Source: Tubiluchus corallicola
Taxonomy: Eukaryota; Priapulida; Priapulimorpha; Priapulimorphida; Tubiluchidae
Length of the DNA: 23,364 bases
Assembly: GCA_030141605.1 (NCBI GenBank)
Contig: JAQGDQ010000441.1
Location: 173,260 to 196,623, forward strand
Direction: 5' to 3'
The notes under the pieces are model-generated. The model worked only from the letters and a program-made list of their open reading frames with translations. It was not told the origin of the DNA and ran no database searches. A program made the position numbers and the translations under genes. Below are positions 1 to 8,527 of the stretch, piece after piece (position 1 is the stretch's first letter; each line of letters starts with the position of its first letter).

Positions 1-81
1 AGTCAGTATCAGTGTTTGTTATTTGTTAAAATTTAGGTTAAGCCTTAACGTCATCATAGTGTTACTTGTTACATCGTCTAG

Positions 82-183
82 GTGGAGATATACTTGAATC
101 AATGGCAGTGGCAATAGAGAATGCGAGTATAGTCTTGATCTGCATGTCGCACAAGTACAAGGAAAGTCCCAGTTGTCGCACCG
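82..183 (+). CDS. TIR-SAM gene, exon with central TIR segment
   Basis: The exon starts after a plausible acceptor (CGTCTAG) and ends at G|GTATGT. It encodes a GGDILESMAVAIENAS-like helix, the VLICMS strand and the SPSCRT loop. The last base is the first base of a Glu codon completed by the next exon. The left boundary is inferred from TIR similarity and intron phase. Earlier exons must lie to the left of the window. Confidence 0.7.
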
Positions 184-357
184 GTATGTAAAATGCCATG
201 TAAGAATGTACAGTTTACGAAACTCACAGCTAATAGAATCAGTCGCCTAATGAGTTTGCACAGTTTTGTTGTGTGCTGTTGCTATAGGTCAAAGGTTAAG
301 TGTACCACAGCAATGCATTGTTGTTGTTGTTGTCGTTGTTGTTGTTATTGTTGTTGT

Positions 358-407
<50 letters not shown>

Positions 408-545
408 TTGTTGTTAGTGTTTAATATTCATTTTTACTTTTACTACCAGGCTGCTAATTTCTTTTAATTGAACCACTTGTGTAACTTAACTGTACATGTG
501 TGTTCAATAATAATAATAATAATAATAACAATAGCAATAACAATG

Positions 546-613
<68 letters not shown>

Positions 614-647
614 AATAATAATAATAATAACAATAGCAATAACAATG

Positions 648-682
<35 letters not shown>

Positions 683-3600
683 AATAATAATAATAATAAC
701 AATAGCAATAACAATGACAACAACAATAATAATAACCCGTATTTTGCCATTTGTTAAAAGTATTGTTTATCTCTGGCAGAAGCTGAATACGCTCGAAAAC
801 TCATGAAACCAGTAGTACCAATCAAAATGGAGCGCAACTACACCCCGGATGGTTGGCTTGGACTTATCACTGGTACACTTCTGTATTTTGACTTCAGTCA
901 GGAAGAAAGGATTATTCCCGAATTTCAGCGACTTCTGAAGGAACTGAAGAACAGAGGAATGTTTTCTTCGCATAAACACAACACAGTTCAGCGCATTGCT
1001 GCTGTTGATAGTAAGTTTTTTGCACCATCATCTGTCTGTCTGTGTTTTGCCTCGCAAGTTTCTCTCTACTTGCAAATTTCTGTTGTAAGAAAATACTGCA
1101 GCAAGAGTAAAATCTTTGGCTTAATTCGCAATACCCCACGCACAACACATTAGTTCCAGAAGCGGATTAGGATATTTAAATTGTGTGGGGAATTGTAAAC
1201 TCCGTCAAATACATCTAAATGGGTGCGCAAATCTCTGCTGTTGACTCCGTGCACCCATGGGGCCCTGTCAAAGTATTCTTGTTTGCAATATTAAAGAAAA
1301 GAACAAATCACTCATTGTCTTGGGTTTATTGTACTGTTATCAGTTAATGTAACCACCTAGGAATACCAGGTCCTGTAGGCTTGCGGGATGCCCACACTGT
1401 ATCTCGACACTAGGCGGAGGAGCTGCACAAGCAGCCAACGGCTAGGGGGCGGTGGAGGTCAAGTGACCCAACGGCCATGTGTAGAGGAGTAAACCTTCCA
1501 AATCAGCAGTGGAGCCCCGAAGGTGGACCAGTGCAGCATGCTCACTGACTCCGGCAGCTCCTGCAGCCAACCTGGTGCCAAACCAAAAGTCCCTTATATA
1601 CGAAGATTTTTATAAGGAAAAACGACATGAAAAATCGGGACCAGTGTTGGTGGTCCCTTATAAGCGAGTACTTATACCTGAGGTTGACTGTAATCAGTTT
1701 TTTTTTTATCTTCTGTAGCTGCTGTTGTCAAATCATCTTACGAATCTCACCCACCGCATTTTGATGCTAAACAAGCAAGTTCCACATGTTCAAGATGGAG
1801 TAAAGATGACGTTATTGACTGGTTAGATCAAATTGATCTGAAAGATGTGCTTCATAGACTTCACGGTAAATTCATACAAGTCATTGTAAGGTTACTTTTT
1901 CTTTTCCCTCAGAGCTAGTCTATTATGGAGTTTACACAAAGGCCATGCAGGTTGTGTCCGTATGCAAGCCCCATTGTTTGCTATCCTGCAAAAATATGTA
2001 ACATCTAATTAACAACAATCGCGGCTTGTCGACTTCAGAACAGGCTAGTCCCATTGTGCCCAGGTGTTAAACAAGTTAGCTTCAGGCTGCGTTAGGCAAC
2101 CAGAATATTCATTGGGGTAGGTTCGCACTAATAATTTTGCTCCGCATTACTTAAAGCGCTGGAAAACTGCCAAAACGCGTTAAATCACCAAGTTGTTGGT
2201 TTCCGTGATTATGAGCTCAATGTATGTCCATCATAGATGTGACACCACGAATAAATATGAGCAGAAGCTGGCAGCAATGAACATTAATACTCTGTTGCCC
2301 ACGGTTTTCACATATTTATAACAGGCCATTTGTTACAAATTAGCAAATTCCTCAATGCCAATGCGATGGGACGAATGCCACCTTTGTTATTAGTTAATTT
2401 TTGGTGGCCGAATTCAACCTGCATTGTTTTCGTGTAATGTCAGTATATGGAAAAGTAATCTGACGTATGTCATACATGGAAAAGTAATCTGACGTATATC
2501 AGTATATGGAAAAGTAATCTGACATATGTCACAAAAGATCTTTTTTTAACTTTGAGCCACAGTCCACTAATGAGTGCTCACCGTCAACAGTTGCAATTAC
2601 TGCGTAATCGTCAAAAAACTGGAGCAAATGTAATTTCTTTATGGCAAGTTCGCAGTAGCAAATTCATAATAGACTGTAACATTTTTTAGTTCATTTCTAC
2701 CTTTGGTATACAGTTGTTCACTGATCAATCTTACCTTGGGCACTTTGTAATGCATAGTAGAAAACATACACACGTAACAGAATAAAATTCTTTTTGTCTA
2801 ACATTACAATTTCAAACTATTGTTAGTATCTTAGAATGTCTAAGAAAATGAGACATCACATATGGTCAACTCTGCTAAAGCGGTGGGTTGACTCTACCTA
2901 ATGCTGAACAATGTTGAATAAAGCAACCACATTTTTATCTTCATCTTGTAGCCTTGGAGTTTTGTCAAGACTAGTGTGAAAGCCTTGCAAACAACAGTAG
3001 ATATGGTTCATAATTTTGGTACACACCGACAACATTTACAATTTTATATCTCCGAAAAGCCAAGCCTGTTAACTCTTAACTATGTATCACTTGTCTATTT
3101 AATATGTACAAGACACACTACAACTTGTTTCTCACTTCCTTTGTAAATCCCATTACAGCAAATCCTAAACATTACTTTACAAGGTTCAATGAATATCATG
3201 TCCCTTACTGTCATACTAATAGTGCCAGGCACTTTATTAAATTCACTGCCCCCAGTAACTGGAATAAAATAAGTGCCCAAGTAAAAATACACAAAACTAT
3301 TTATAGTTTCAAAAAGTACTTGAAAAGGACCATTTTTGATTCATACTTATAATACAATTTTAATGGTTCCATGTCTCATGCAGTCGCAATATATGACCTC
3401 CAATCAATTATAATGCTATTTTAATATACTTCTATGTAAATTAAACATACACTGTGGTCATTTCTTCTCCTCTTTTCCTTCTTCCTATCCCTAATCTTAC
3501 TAATTTTTTTCCATTCCATCATGTCTACTAATCCTAACCATTCTTTCATTCGTTTGTGCCACCTTAACAAGCCAAGCTTTCAAAATGTCATACAGCAACT

Positions 3601-3976
3601 CTTATTTGATTAATTTGACTTCATCAACGTTTTTTTACCTATACTGTTTCTTTTTGTTTCAATAACATTGTAAGTTGATGTATTGTATATGTATTGCTGG
3701 TGTAAAATAAGTAGATTGATTACTCACAAACATACCCTAAAATATTTAATCCTTTAATGCTATTATTTTCAACCAAAATTTCACATGAAACAGCATTCAA
3801 ATGATCGTGTATTACTGTTTGTTACAGGAGCGGATGGTGGAACATTAGTAGAACTGTACAATATGTCACAAGAAGCTCCAGAATTTTATTTCAACTGCTT
3901 AAAAACCGACCTAGCACTGGACAGTGTAGTTGCAATTCTCCACTTTAATAAGCAATTGAGAAAACTTTGCGAATGA
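82..3976 (+). CDS. TIR-SAM domain protein gene, 3' part (four exons, 5' end outside window)
   Basis: Four exons, 82-183, 780-1010, 1719-1865 and 3828-3976, join in one frame and give the last 208 residues or so before a TGA stop. The first two exons read as the middle and end of a TIR domain: AIENASIVLICMS, then SPSCRTEAEYA, then YTPDGWLG and LLYFDFS, a pattern typical of invertebrate TIR proteins. The last two read as a SAM-like domain: RWSKDDVIDWL, then GGTLVELYNMS, then a closing helix ending LRKLCE. TIR domains act in innate-immune signalling or as NAD-cleaving enzymes, and SAM domains oligomerise, so a signalling scaffold or NADase is possible but unproven. SARM1 has SAM before TIR, so this is not a plain SARM1 orthologue. 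All visible introns are phase 1. Promoter, N-terminus and poly(A) signal are not seen. Confidence 0.8.
317..416. repeat. TTG/TGC triplet microsatellite in TIR-SAM intron
   Basis: About 100 bp of TTG triplets with an inner block of GCT/GTT mixtures. It lies in the intron between 183 and 780. Open frames over it (poly-Cys and the like) come only from the repeat and are not genes. Confidence 0.9.
506..735. repeat. Compound AAT/AAC microsatellite with three-fold higher-order pattern
   Basis: A run of AAT, the linker AACAATAGCAATAACAATGAC (written here as two parts: AACAATAGCAA and TAACAATGAC) and a run of AAC occur three times in a row. The AAC run shortens from about 22 triplets to about 11 to about 2. 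Long poly-Asn and poly-Leu frames on the two strands are by-products. Confidence 0.9.
780..1010 (+). CDS. TIR-SAM gene, exon with TIR C-terminal half
   Basis: The acceptor CTCTGGCAG precedes the exon and the donor A|GTAAGT follows it. The exon reads EAEYARKLMKPVVPIKME, then NYTPDGWLG and a LYFDFS strand, then a basic helix. The acceptor lies about 44 bp after a long AAC/AAT repeat. Confidence 0.8.
1352..1382 (+). other. Fragment matching the 3' end of 5S rRNA
   Basis: The 31 bases include TAGGAATACCAGGTCC and TGTAGGCTT. Against the conserved metazoan 5S rRNA 3' end as I know it, about 27 of 31 bases agree. Two of the changes are CpG to CpA, as in an old methylated copy. The internal promoter part of 5S is absent, so this is not a 5S gene. 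It may be the edge of a 5S-derived SINE or of an element that targets 5S rDNA. Confidence 0.5.
1383..1690. other. GC-rich intronic block after the 5S fragment, unidentified
   Basis: The base composition rises sharply against the AT-rich intron (for example GGCTAGGGGGCGGTGGAGG near 1440). The block starts directly at the end of the 5S-like fragment and fades before the acceptor at 1718. It looks like the body of an inserted element. A short open frame at 1509-1718 resembles nothing I recognise. Confidence 0.35.
1719..1865 (+). CDS. TIR-SAM gene, exon with linker and start of SAM domain
   Basis: A long T-run and TTCTGTAG acceptor precede the exon, and the donor G|GTAAAT follows. It encodes a Ser/His-rich linker, then WSKDDVIDWLDQIDLKDVL, which matches the first two helices of a SAM domain. 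Confidence 0.75.
1866..3055 (+). other. Left part of TIR-SAM intron, no gene seen
   Basis: About 1.2 kb of AT-rich intron. Apart from the short minisatellite at 2439-2530, no exon, RNA gene or recognisable element was found. Confidence 0.5.
2439..2530. repeat. About 30-bp minisatellite, three copies
   Basis: The core TGGAAAAGTAATCTGAC is repeated three times. The copies are separated by GTATGTCATACA and GTATATCAGTATA spacers. It lies in the large intron of the TIR-SAM gene. Confidence 0.85.
3056..3352 (+). mobile_element. Decayed non-LTR retrotransposon (LINE), C-terminal reverse-transcriptase fragment
   Basis: The translated end has the signature of LINE ORF2 C-termini: an Asn/Phe-rich stretch, then PSNWNKI, then SFKKYLK just before the stop at 3350-3352. 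Upstream (3056-3103) the similarity continues in another frame (KPSLLTLNYVSLVYL), so the copy is frameshifted and 5'-truncated. The AT-rich DNA up to about 3718 is probably its 3' UTR. It sits in sense orientation inside the TIR-SAM intron. The clade (CR1/L2/jockey-like) is a guess. Confidence 0.6.
3828..3976 (+). CDS. TIR-SAM gene, terminal exon (end of SAM domain)
   Basis: The acceptor GTTTGTTACAG joins in phase to the previous exon and gives HGADGGTLVELYNMSQE, a SAM mid-loop and helix 3. An AILHFNKQLRKLCE helix and a TGA stop at 3974-3976 follow. Confidence 0.75.
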
Positions 3977-4060
3977 TTGTGACAAAACTTTGTCAGATTG
4001 TTAGTAAGCGATGCAATAATTGCTTTGTTGGAATCCCAAGTTTACAATGACTTTCAAGTT

Positions 4061-4195
4061 CAATTCAATTCAATTTTATTTTCTCAATAGCAGTTAAAAT
4101 TCGACATAATTATTTTTACATTTCATTGTAACTGAAAAGGAGCAGCGAAAGACCTATTGGTCACTTGGTCAGCTGCCCCTTATTAGAAATACAAG
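4061..4195 (-). mobile_element. Probable truncated LINE 3' tail
   Basis: Read on the minus strand, the stretch ends AAAATAAAATTGAATTGAAT, with a short (ATTGA)n-type repeat after an AATAAA. CR1/L2-like LINE copies often end this way. No coding part remains. Confidence 0.35.
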
Positions 4196-4494
4196 TTTAC
4201 TTACAGGCTCATGACATTTTTTTAAGTGTTTGCATGTGGTTTTAGAACAACGTACTGTTTATCTTACAGTAGCACTGCACTTCAACTTTTGCTTTCTCAA
4301 ACTAACTTAATTTTCAACATCAAAAATATTCCATGAGCGTGTTGCACGTGTTTGTGAAAGACAAAATTGAAGTACAGTGCTGCTGAAATATAATCAGTGT
4401 GTTGTACTAGAACTAGGATAGAACTAGGAAGTTTTAGGATAAAAATTGAAATTTCATATTTACCTCTGTGTTCACACATGAGCTGTCGAGCTCA

Positions 4495-5175
4495 CTATGA
4501 TAAATTTTGTCACATTTTTATTAGGAAAATTCTACAGTTTCACTACATTTCATTTTCATGCACATCAATAGTCATCTTCAAGAAATAAAGTGTGATTTAA
4601 AATTCGGAACAAAATAAAAACATGACACAAATACAAGCTTCATTAATTAATTATGACTTAATTGATTAAAGTAATATATTTTTATAAACCATTGCAGTTT
4701 ATTTTACCAATTATTACCCATTGCGGATAATGAGTTGGCGAAAGGAGTCACTGAAAAATTATTGACTAGTCGGTATTTGAACCCGAGTCTTGGAATTAGT
4801 ACTCCCCTAACATAAGTATTCCCCTACTGTCATAGGTACAAGTGGTGCTGTTGGATTGTGAACTACAAGGAGGAAATCATAGGCCTGCTCTGTTAAGGTG
4901 GTCTCAGGTTCAAATACCGACTAGTCCATAATTTTTCAGTGTCTCCTTTCTCCAACTCATTATCCACAATGGATAATAATTGGTAAGATAAACTGCAAGG
5001 ATTTATAAAAATATATTACTTTAATCAATTAAGTATTGATTAGTTAATTAAGCTTGTACTTGTATCATGTTTTTTTTGTTCGGAATTTTAAATCACTTTA
5101 TTTCTTGAAGATGACTATTGATGTGCGTGAAAATGTTGGATTTTCCTAATAAAAATGTTATAAAATTTATCATAG
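4495..5175. repeat. Long inverted repeat (foldback), arms about 290 and 273 bp
   Basis: The left arm 4495-4786 is matched in reverse complement by the right arm 4903-5175, with a 116-bp spacer. Landmarks are CTATGATAAATTTT (outer end), CACATCAATAGTCATCTTC, CTTAATTGATTAAAG/CTTTAATCAATTAAG and TCGGTATTTGAACC (inner end). Identity is high but there are small indels. It may be a foldback or MITE-type element with very long terminal repeats. Read-through transcripts would form a long hairpin. No coding region lies inside. Confidence 0.85.
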
Positions 5176-6123
5176 CAAGTTGTTGATGATTCAGGATGTG
5201 ATTATTTTATATAAAACCAGTTTCACTATTGAAAGCATGTTGCCTGTTTTATTAGACCATAAATAACATCTAAACAGGCTCCATTATCTCTGCTGAACTT
5301 CTGTCTAATTCATTTCTTTTCTCTATCTCTGTCTGTCTATTATTTTATCTTAACTACTCCCTGTTTTTCTATAATTCTCTCTCTTGTAAATTAAGTCTTT
5401 TTTTCCACTTCTCATGCTGGTCTTACAAGCTTTGCTTCTTGACCACCATGCAGCATCTATTTCTTGTTGACAAACTATTATGTAGTTTAGTAACTATGTT
5501 GGTACACTTCTGTTAAATTTTTGTAATTATATTTCGAATTTTTTCCCTAACTGTACCAAGCTATAGTATACTAATGTAGTTCTGTTACAATTACTGTAAC
5601 TATATTTCATTTTCTAGTTATAGGGCATAATAGTTAAAGATAATAATGCAAATTGTAATGTAAAAATACATGCTGAAGTGATAATAAATTACAAATTACA
5701 AGGTTTCGTAAAATTGATGCATTAATATGTTTTCAAATTATGTCATGCTGTTGTTATTTATTGACTTTTTACCAAGTCAAACTGGATTTTCTTTATACTT
5801 TTATCAAAAACAAAAAAAAAACTAGTGTGTAAGTGTCACGGATGAAATGCACTAAACAGTTTTACTCCATCTAGCGAATTGGCGAAGTGAGACAAATTGA
5901 CCATATACTTGAATACGGTCAAGCGGGAGTTCAATTTATACTAACTAGATATTAGAACTGCATGTGAAGTTCATGTTTTTAATTAAAAATTTCATTAATT
6001 AAGATGATGAAAAAGTTTATGAGAACTGAAACATTTCTTGTGGTTTTTATTTCATTTAATACGCACAGTGTTTGAAAATATCAAAGATTGTAAAATATGC
6101 AGATAATAACCCTGCTTCTTGAG
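5176..6123. other. AT-rich intergenic DNA, no gene seen
   Basis: No exon or RNA gene was found. A pyrimidine-rich stretch at about 5280-5420 and an end with AATAAATTACAAATTACAAG near 5680-5701 could be the 3' tail of another LINE copy on the plus strand, but no coding trace supports this. Confidence 0.4.
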
Positions 6124-6511
6124 CAGTGCTTCCTAACCTGCGGTACAAGTTCCCCCTGGGGGTACAAAACAGCTAAGCCAGGGGTTGTGTCGTCTAACAC
6201 GTCAGAATGTTCTTTTTTGCCGTACAGCGTACACGTACGGAGTACGAATTTTACAGGAGTAACGGCCTCGTGGTGAGAGGAAAGAGTTACAAGATTTAAA
6301 TCCTTAAACATCATGATTGTTTGTATTTTCAAAGGTCACTGGTCTCACAACACAACAAATATTATTTTTCGGTTAATTCATTGCACACTTCCTGGCGTTA
6401 GTAGTAAAAAATGTTTTCTTGAAACTCACGTTGCTAAAAAATGTTAAGGCATGCGTGGCAGATCACTGAATTTCGAAAGGGTACTTGGCTATAAAAACTT
6501 AGAAACCACTG
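6124..6511. mobile_element. hAT-like MITE
   Basis: The left end CAGTGCTTCCTAACC and the right end CTTAGAAACCACTG are imperfect inverted repeats. The CAGTG-CTTCC-AACC terminus followed by CCCCCTGGGGGTAC is a known style of non-autonomous hAT element. The flanks TCTTGAGC and GCTAGAGC agree at 6 of 8 bases, consistent with a decayed 8-bp target duplication. No transposase is encoded. Confidence 0.55.
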
Positions 6512-6599
6512 GCTAGAGCCTGTAGACAGTGCAGATTTGGTCAACTGACCTGTTCCGTTCTATCATCATCATCATCATCCAATGAATCATACGTTCAGG

Positions 6600-6845
6600 G
6601 ACACGATTCTGCTCACCTCCCTATGCCAAGACTCCCTGCTCGCATTTATTTCTAAGGATCAATGCTGAAGTGTTTAAATCTTTCTGCGCAAAATCTAAAT
6701 ATGTTAACATTTGTCCTCCTGCAGGTTTTTTAGCTGGTTCTATGGCTTGTTGAAGAGCTATCTTCACTGGAATATTATCAGTTAGTCTAAGCATATGCCC
6801 AATCCATCTTGAAAATTCCGTTCTAGAATTACTCATGAATATAGT
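6600..6845 (-). mobile_element. LINE reverse-transcriptase C-terminal fragment
   Basis: The minus-strand translation contains RWIGHMLRLTDNIPVKIAL, then a KKPAGGQMLTYLD stretch and a QKDL motif. This follows the order of the WxGHvxRM...GRPxxxW...KDL tail seen in many LINE ORF2 proteins. Key Gly/Arg residues of the GRP motif are changed and the copy is isolated, so it is dead. Confidence 0.55.
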
Positions 6846-6848
6846 TAG

Positions 6849-7703
6849 TAAGGGTGAGCATCGAACCTTCAAATTCGATTCGAACGAGTTTTTTTAATTC
6901 AAATTCGTATCGAACCCAAAATTATTGTATTGAATAATTCAGCACTTCAACTACTTGCGTTCTCTATCATTAGAACGTTTGAAACATCATGCAATCAGCA
7001 CAATTTAGCTGCAATTTCCGTACACGATTTCTAGACCAGTTATTAAACGTTTTTACAGCAGAACAAAATCAAGTAATACGCATGACCTTTGTGAGACTGC
7101 TTTTTATTAGGAGTCGAAAATCTTTAAAACTGAATTGAATTCCGATTCGAAACTTGGAAATTCGGTTTAATTTGAGTTTTAAGAATCACAACTTCGATTC
7201 AATTTCTGGTAGAGAATACAGTCTAGCCTCTTTATCTCGCCACTGTCCGTCTAGGGCAAATTTTTGGCGAGAGGCGAGATAACGGGAATATAACGAAGTT
7301 AGTCTATATGTATATACATAATAGTTGATTAACATAGTGTTCCTCTATGTACATATAAAATATATTTCGCATTATGATACCAATCAATAGATTAATTATG
7401 TCTGTCTATCGAGTACAGCAGCATTGTCTACATACCGCGGTTATATTGATCGACATGCGGTATATGTATTGATCGATTCACCTCTGAGTTTGTCTGTTTG
7501 GCGACATAACGAATATAGTTTACATAAGCACTCGTCCTAGCATGACGTGGCGAGGGCGAGAAGCGAGGGTGGCGACTTAACGAGGTAAATATCAAAGCTG
7601 GTAGGTACTTTCTATGGCGAGAGACGAGTTTGGCGGCATAACGAGGGGCGAGATAACGAGGCTAGACTGTAGTTATCAACGAATTTGCCACCTTCACTAA
7701 CCA
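6849..7703. mobile_element. hAT-like MITE, copy a, interrupted by another MITE
   Basis: It starts TAAGGGTGAGCATCGAA and runs collinear with copies at 10622-11057 (inverted) and 19913-20228, sharing TTCGAATCGAA-rich ends and a core with GAAACATCATGCAAT and AATTTAGCTG. Near its right end, after TCTGGTAGAGAA, it is split at 7219 by a pogo-like MITE. A degenerate right terminus may lie at 7690-7703. Its target duplication cannot be confirmed. Confidence 0.6.
7219..7669. mobile_element. pogo/Tigger-like MITE nested in hAT-like copy a
   Basis: The ends CAGTCTAGCCTCTTTATCTCG and CGAGATAACGAGGCTAGACTG form inverted repeats of about 20 bp, flanked by TA on both sides (7217-7218 and 7670-7671). TA duplication and a CAGT...CCTC terminus suit the Tc1/mariner-pogo superfamily. 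GGCGAGA/GGCGACATAACGA motifs recur inside. It is 451 bp and has no transposase. Confidence 0.75.
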
Positions 7704-8389
7704 ATCTGGGAAAAGAGACGTTTCCAACAACTAGTGTACGATCACGACCTCTGGTGGCTAGGCAGTATGTTCTGTATGCATTTCCCAAGTACGGTACTTA
7801 AACTGTGTAGTGTTCACAGTTCACAGCGAATTATTAAATAAGAAAAAAAGAATTTAAAACGCAACGAGCTACTACGGCTTTTTCGTAATTGTGTTCATTT
7901 ATTTCCAGTTATATTGTATAATATGTAATTAGAATACGTACTCACAATTTGTAAAATAAATCACTTCAAACCTGAGATTGTAGGAAAAAATACAAGGATT
8001 ATGAAACACAAATAACACGAGTAATTTCCGACAATCAACAAGCAAATAAATTTCAAGTAACAAAAAATCCAAAAACGTTTAATCTAAAAGAACCAAGTTA
8101 ATGAAGCACAAAACACAAACCAAACATAATTTGAGTTCAAATTTTGTTGAAAAAATTTCTAGTATCGTATCAGTACATGAATAAACATACAAAAAAGTTG
8201 AACGTTACGTTAAAAGTTACTGGCTGTATATAAGACTGCTCTACTATATGTAATTGAAAGATTATATAGAAATATAAGAGGCTACAACTTTCAAATAACT
8301 TGTAATGCAAAATTCATGCAAATTCAAACTTTGTCAGAATGAACTGTCATCTTGCAAGACGATTATTTGAAAGATTATGCCAGTACAAT
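7704..8389. other. Intergenic DNA and ferritin A 3' UTR
   Basis: Ferritin A transcription runs into this stretch on the minus strand. The first candidate poly(A) signals are ATTAAA at 8078-8083 and AATAAA at 7898-7903 (minus strand), so the 3' UTR would be about 310-490 nt. No other gene is seen. Confidence 0.4.
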
Positions 8390-8527
8390 CTATTCATGTT
8401 CCTCGCGGTCGAACAGATATTCCCCAAGTCCTGCACCGCAGCGCTTCAGTCTCGTGATCTTGTCTGCCAGGTCTTTAATGGCTTCAACTTGTTCATCCAG
8501 GTATTCATCCTCAAGAAATTTAGTCAT
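8390..8527 (-). CDS. Ferritin A exon 4 (residues 125-169 and stop)
   Basis: The acceptor is ATTCTAG|ATG. It encodes [18 protein letters not shown] (Q137), then [12 protein letters not shown], and ends at a TAG stop at 8390-8392. The codon for residue 127 is AAA (Lys). Confidence 0.95.
   Translation of the reverse strand: MTKFLEDEYLDEQVEAIKDLADKITRLKRCGAGLGEYLFDREEHE

Noticed and set aside
454-806. Poly-Leu, poly-Asn and poly-Thr open frames
   Set aside because: They are translations of AAT/AAC microsatellites with no flanking coding signal.
4903-4920. GGTTCAAATACC in the foldback resembles a tRNA B box, suggesting a tRNA-derived SINE
   Set aside because: The box has a mismatch, no A box stands at the right distance, and no cloverleaf can be drawn.
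6081-6332. 83-codon minus-strand open frame
   Set aside because: It lies across the end of the hAT-like MITE at 6124 and is explained by that repeat.
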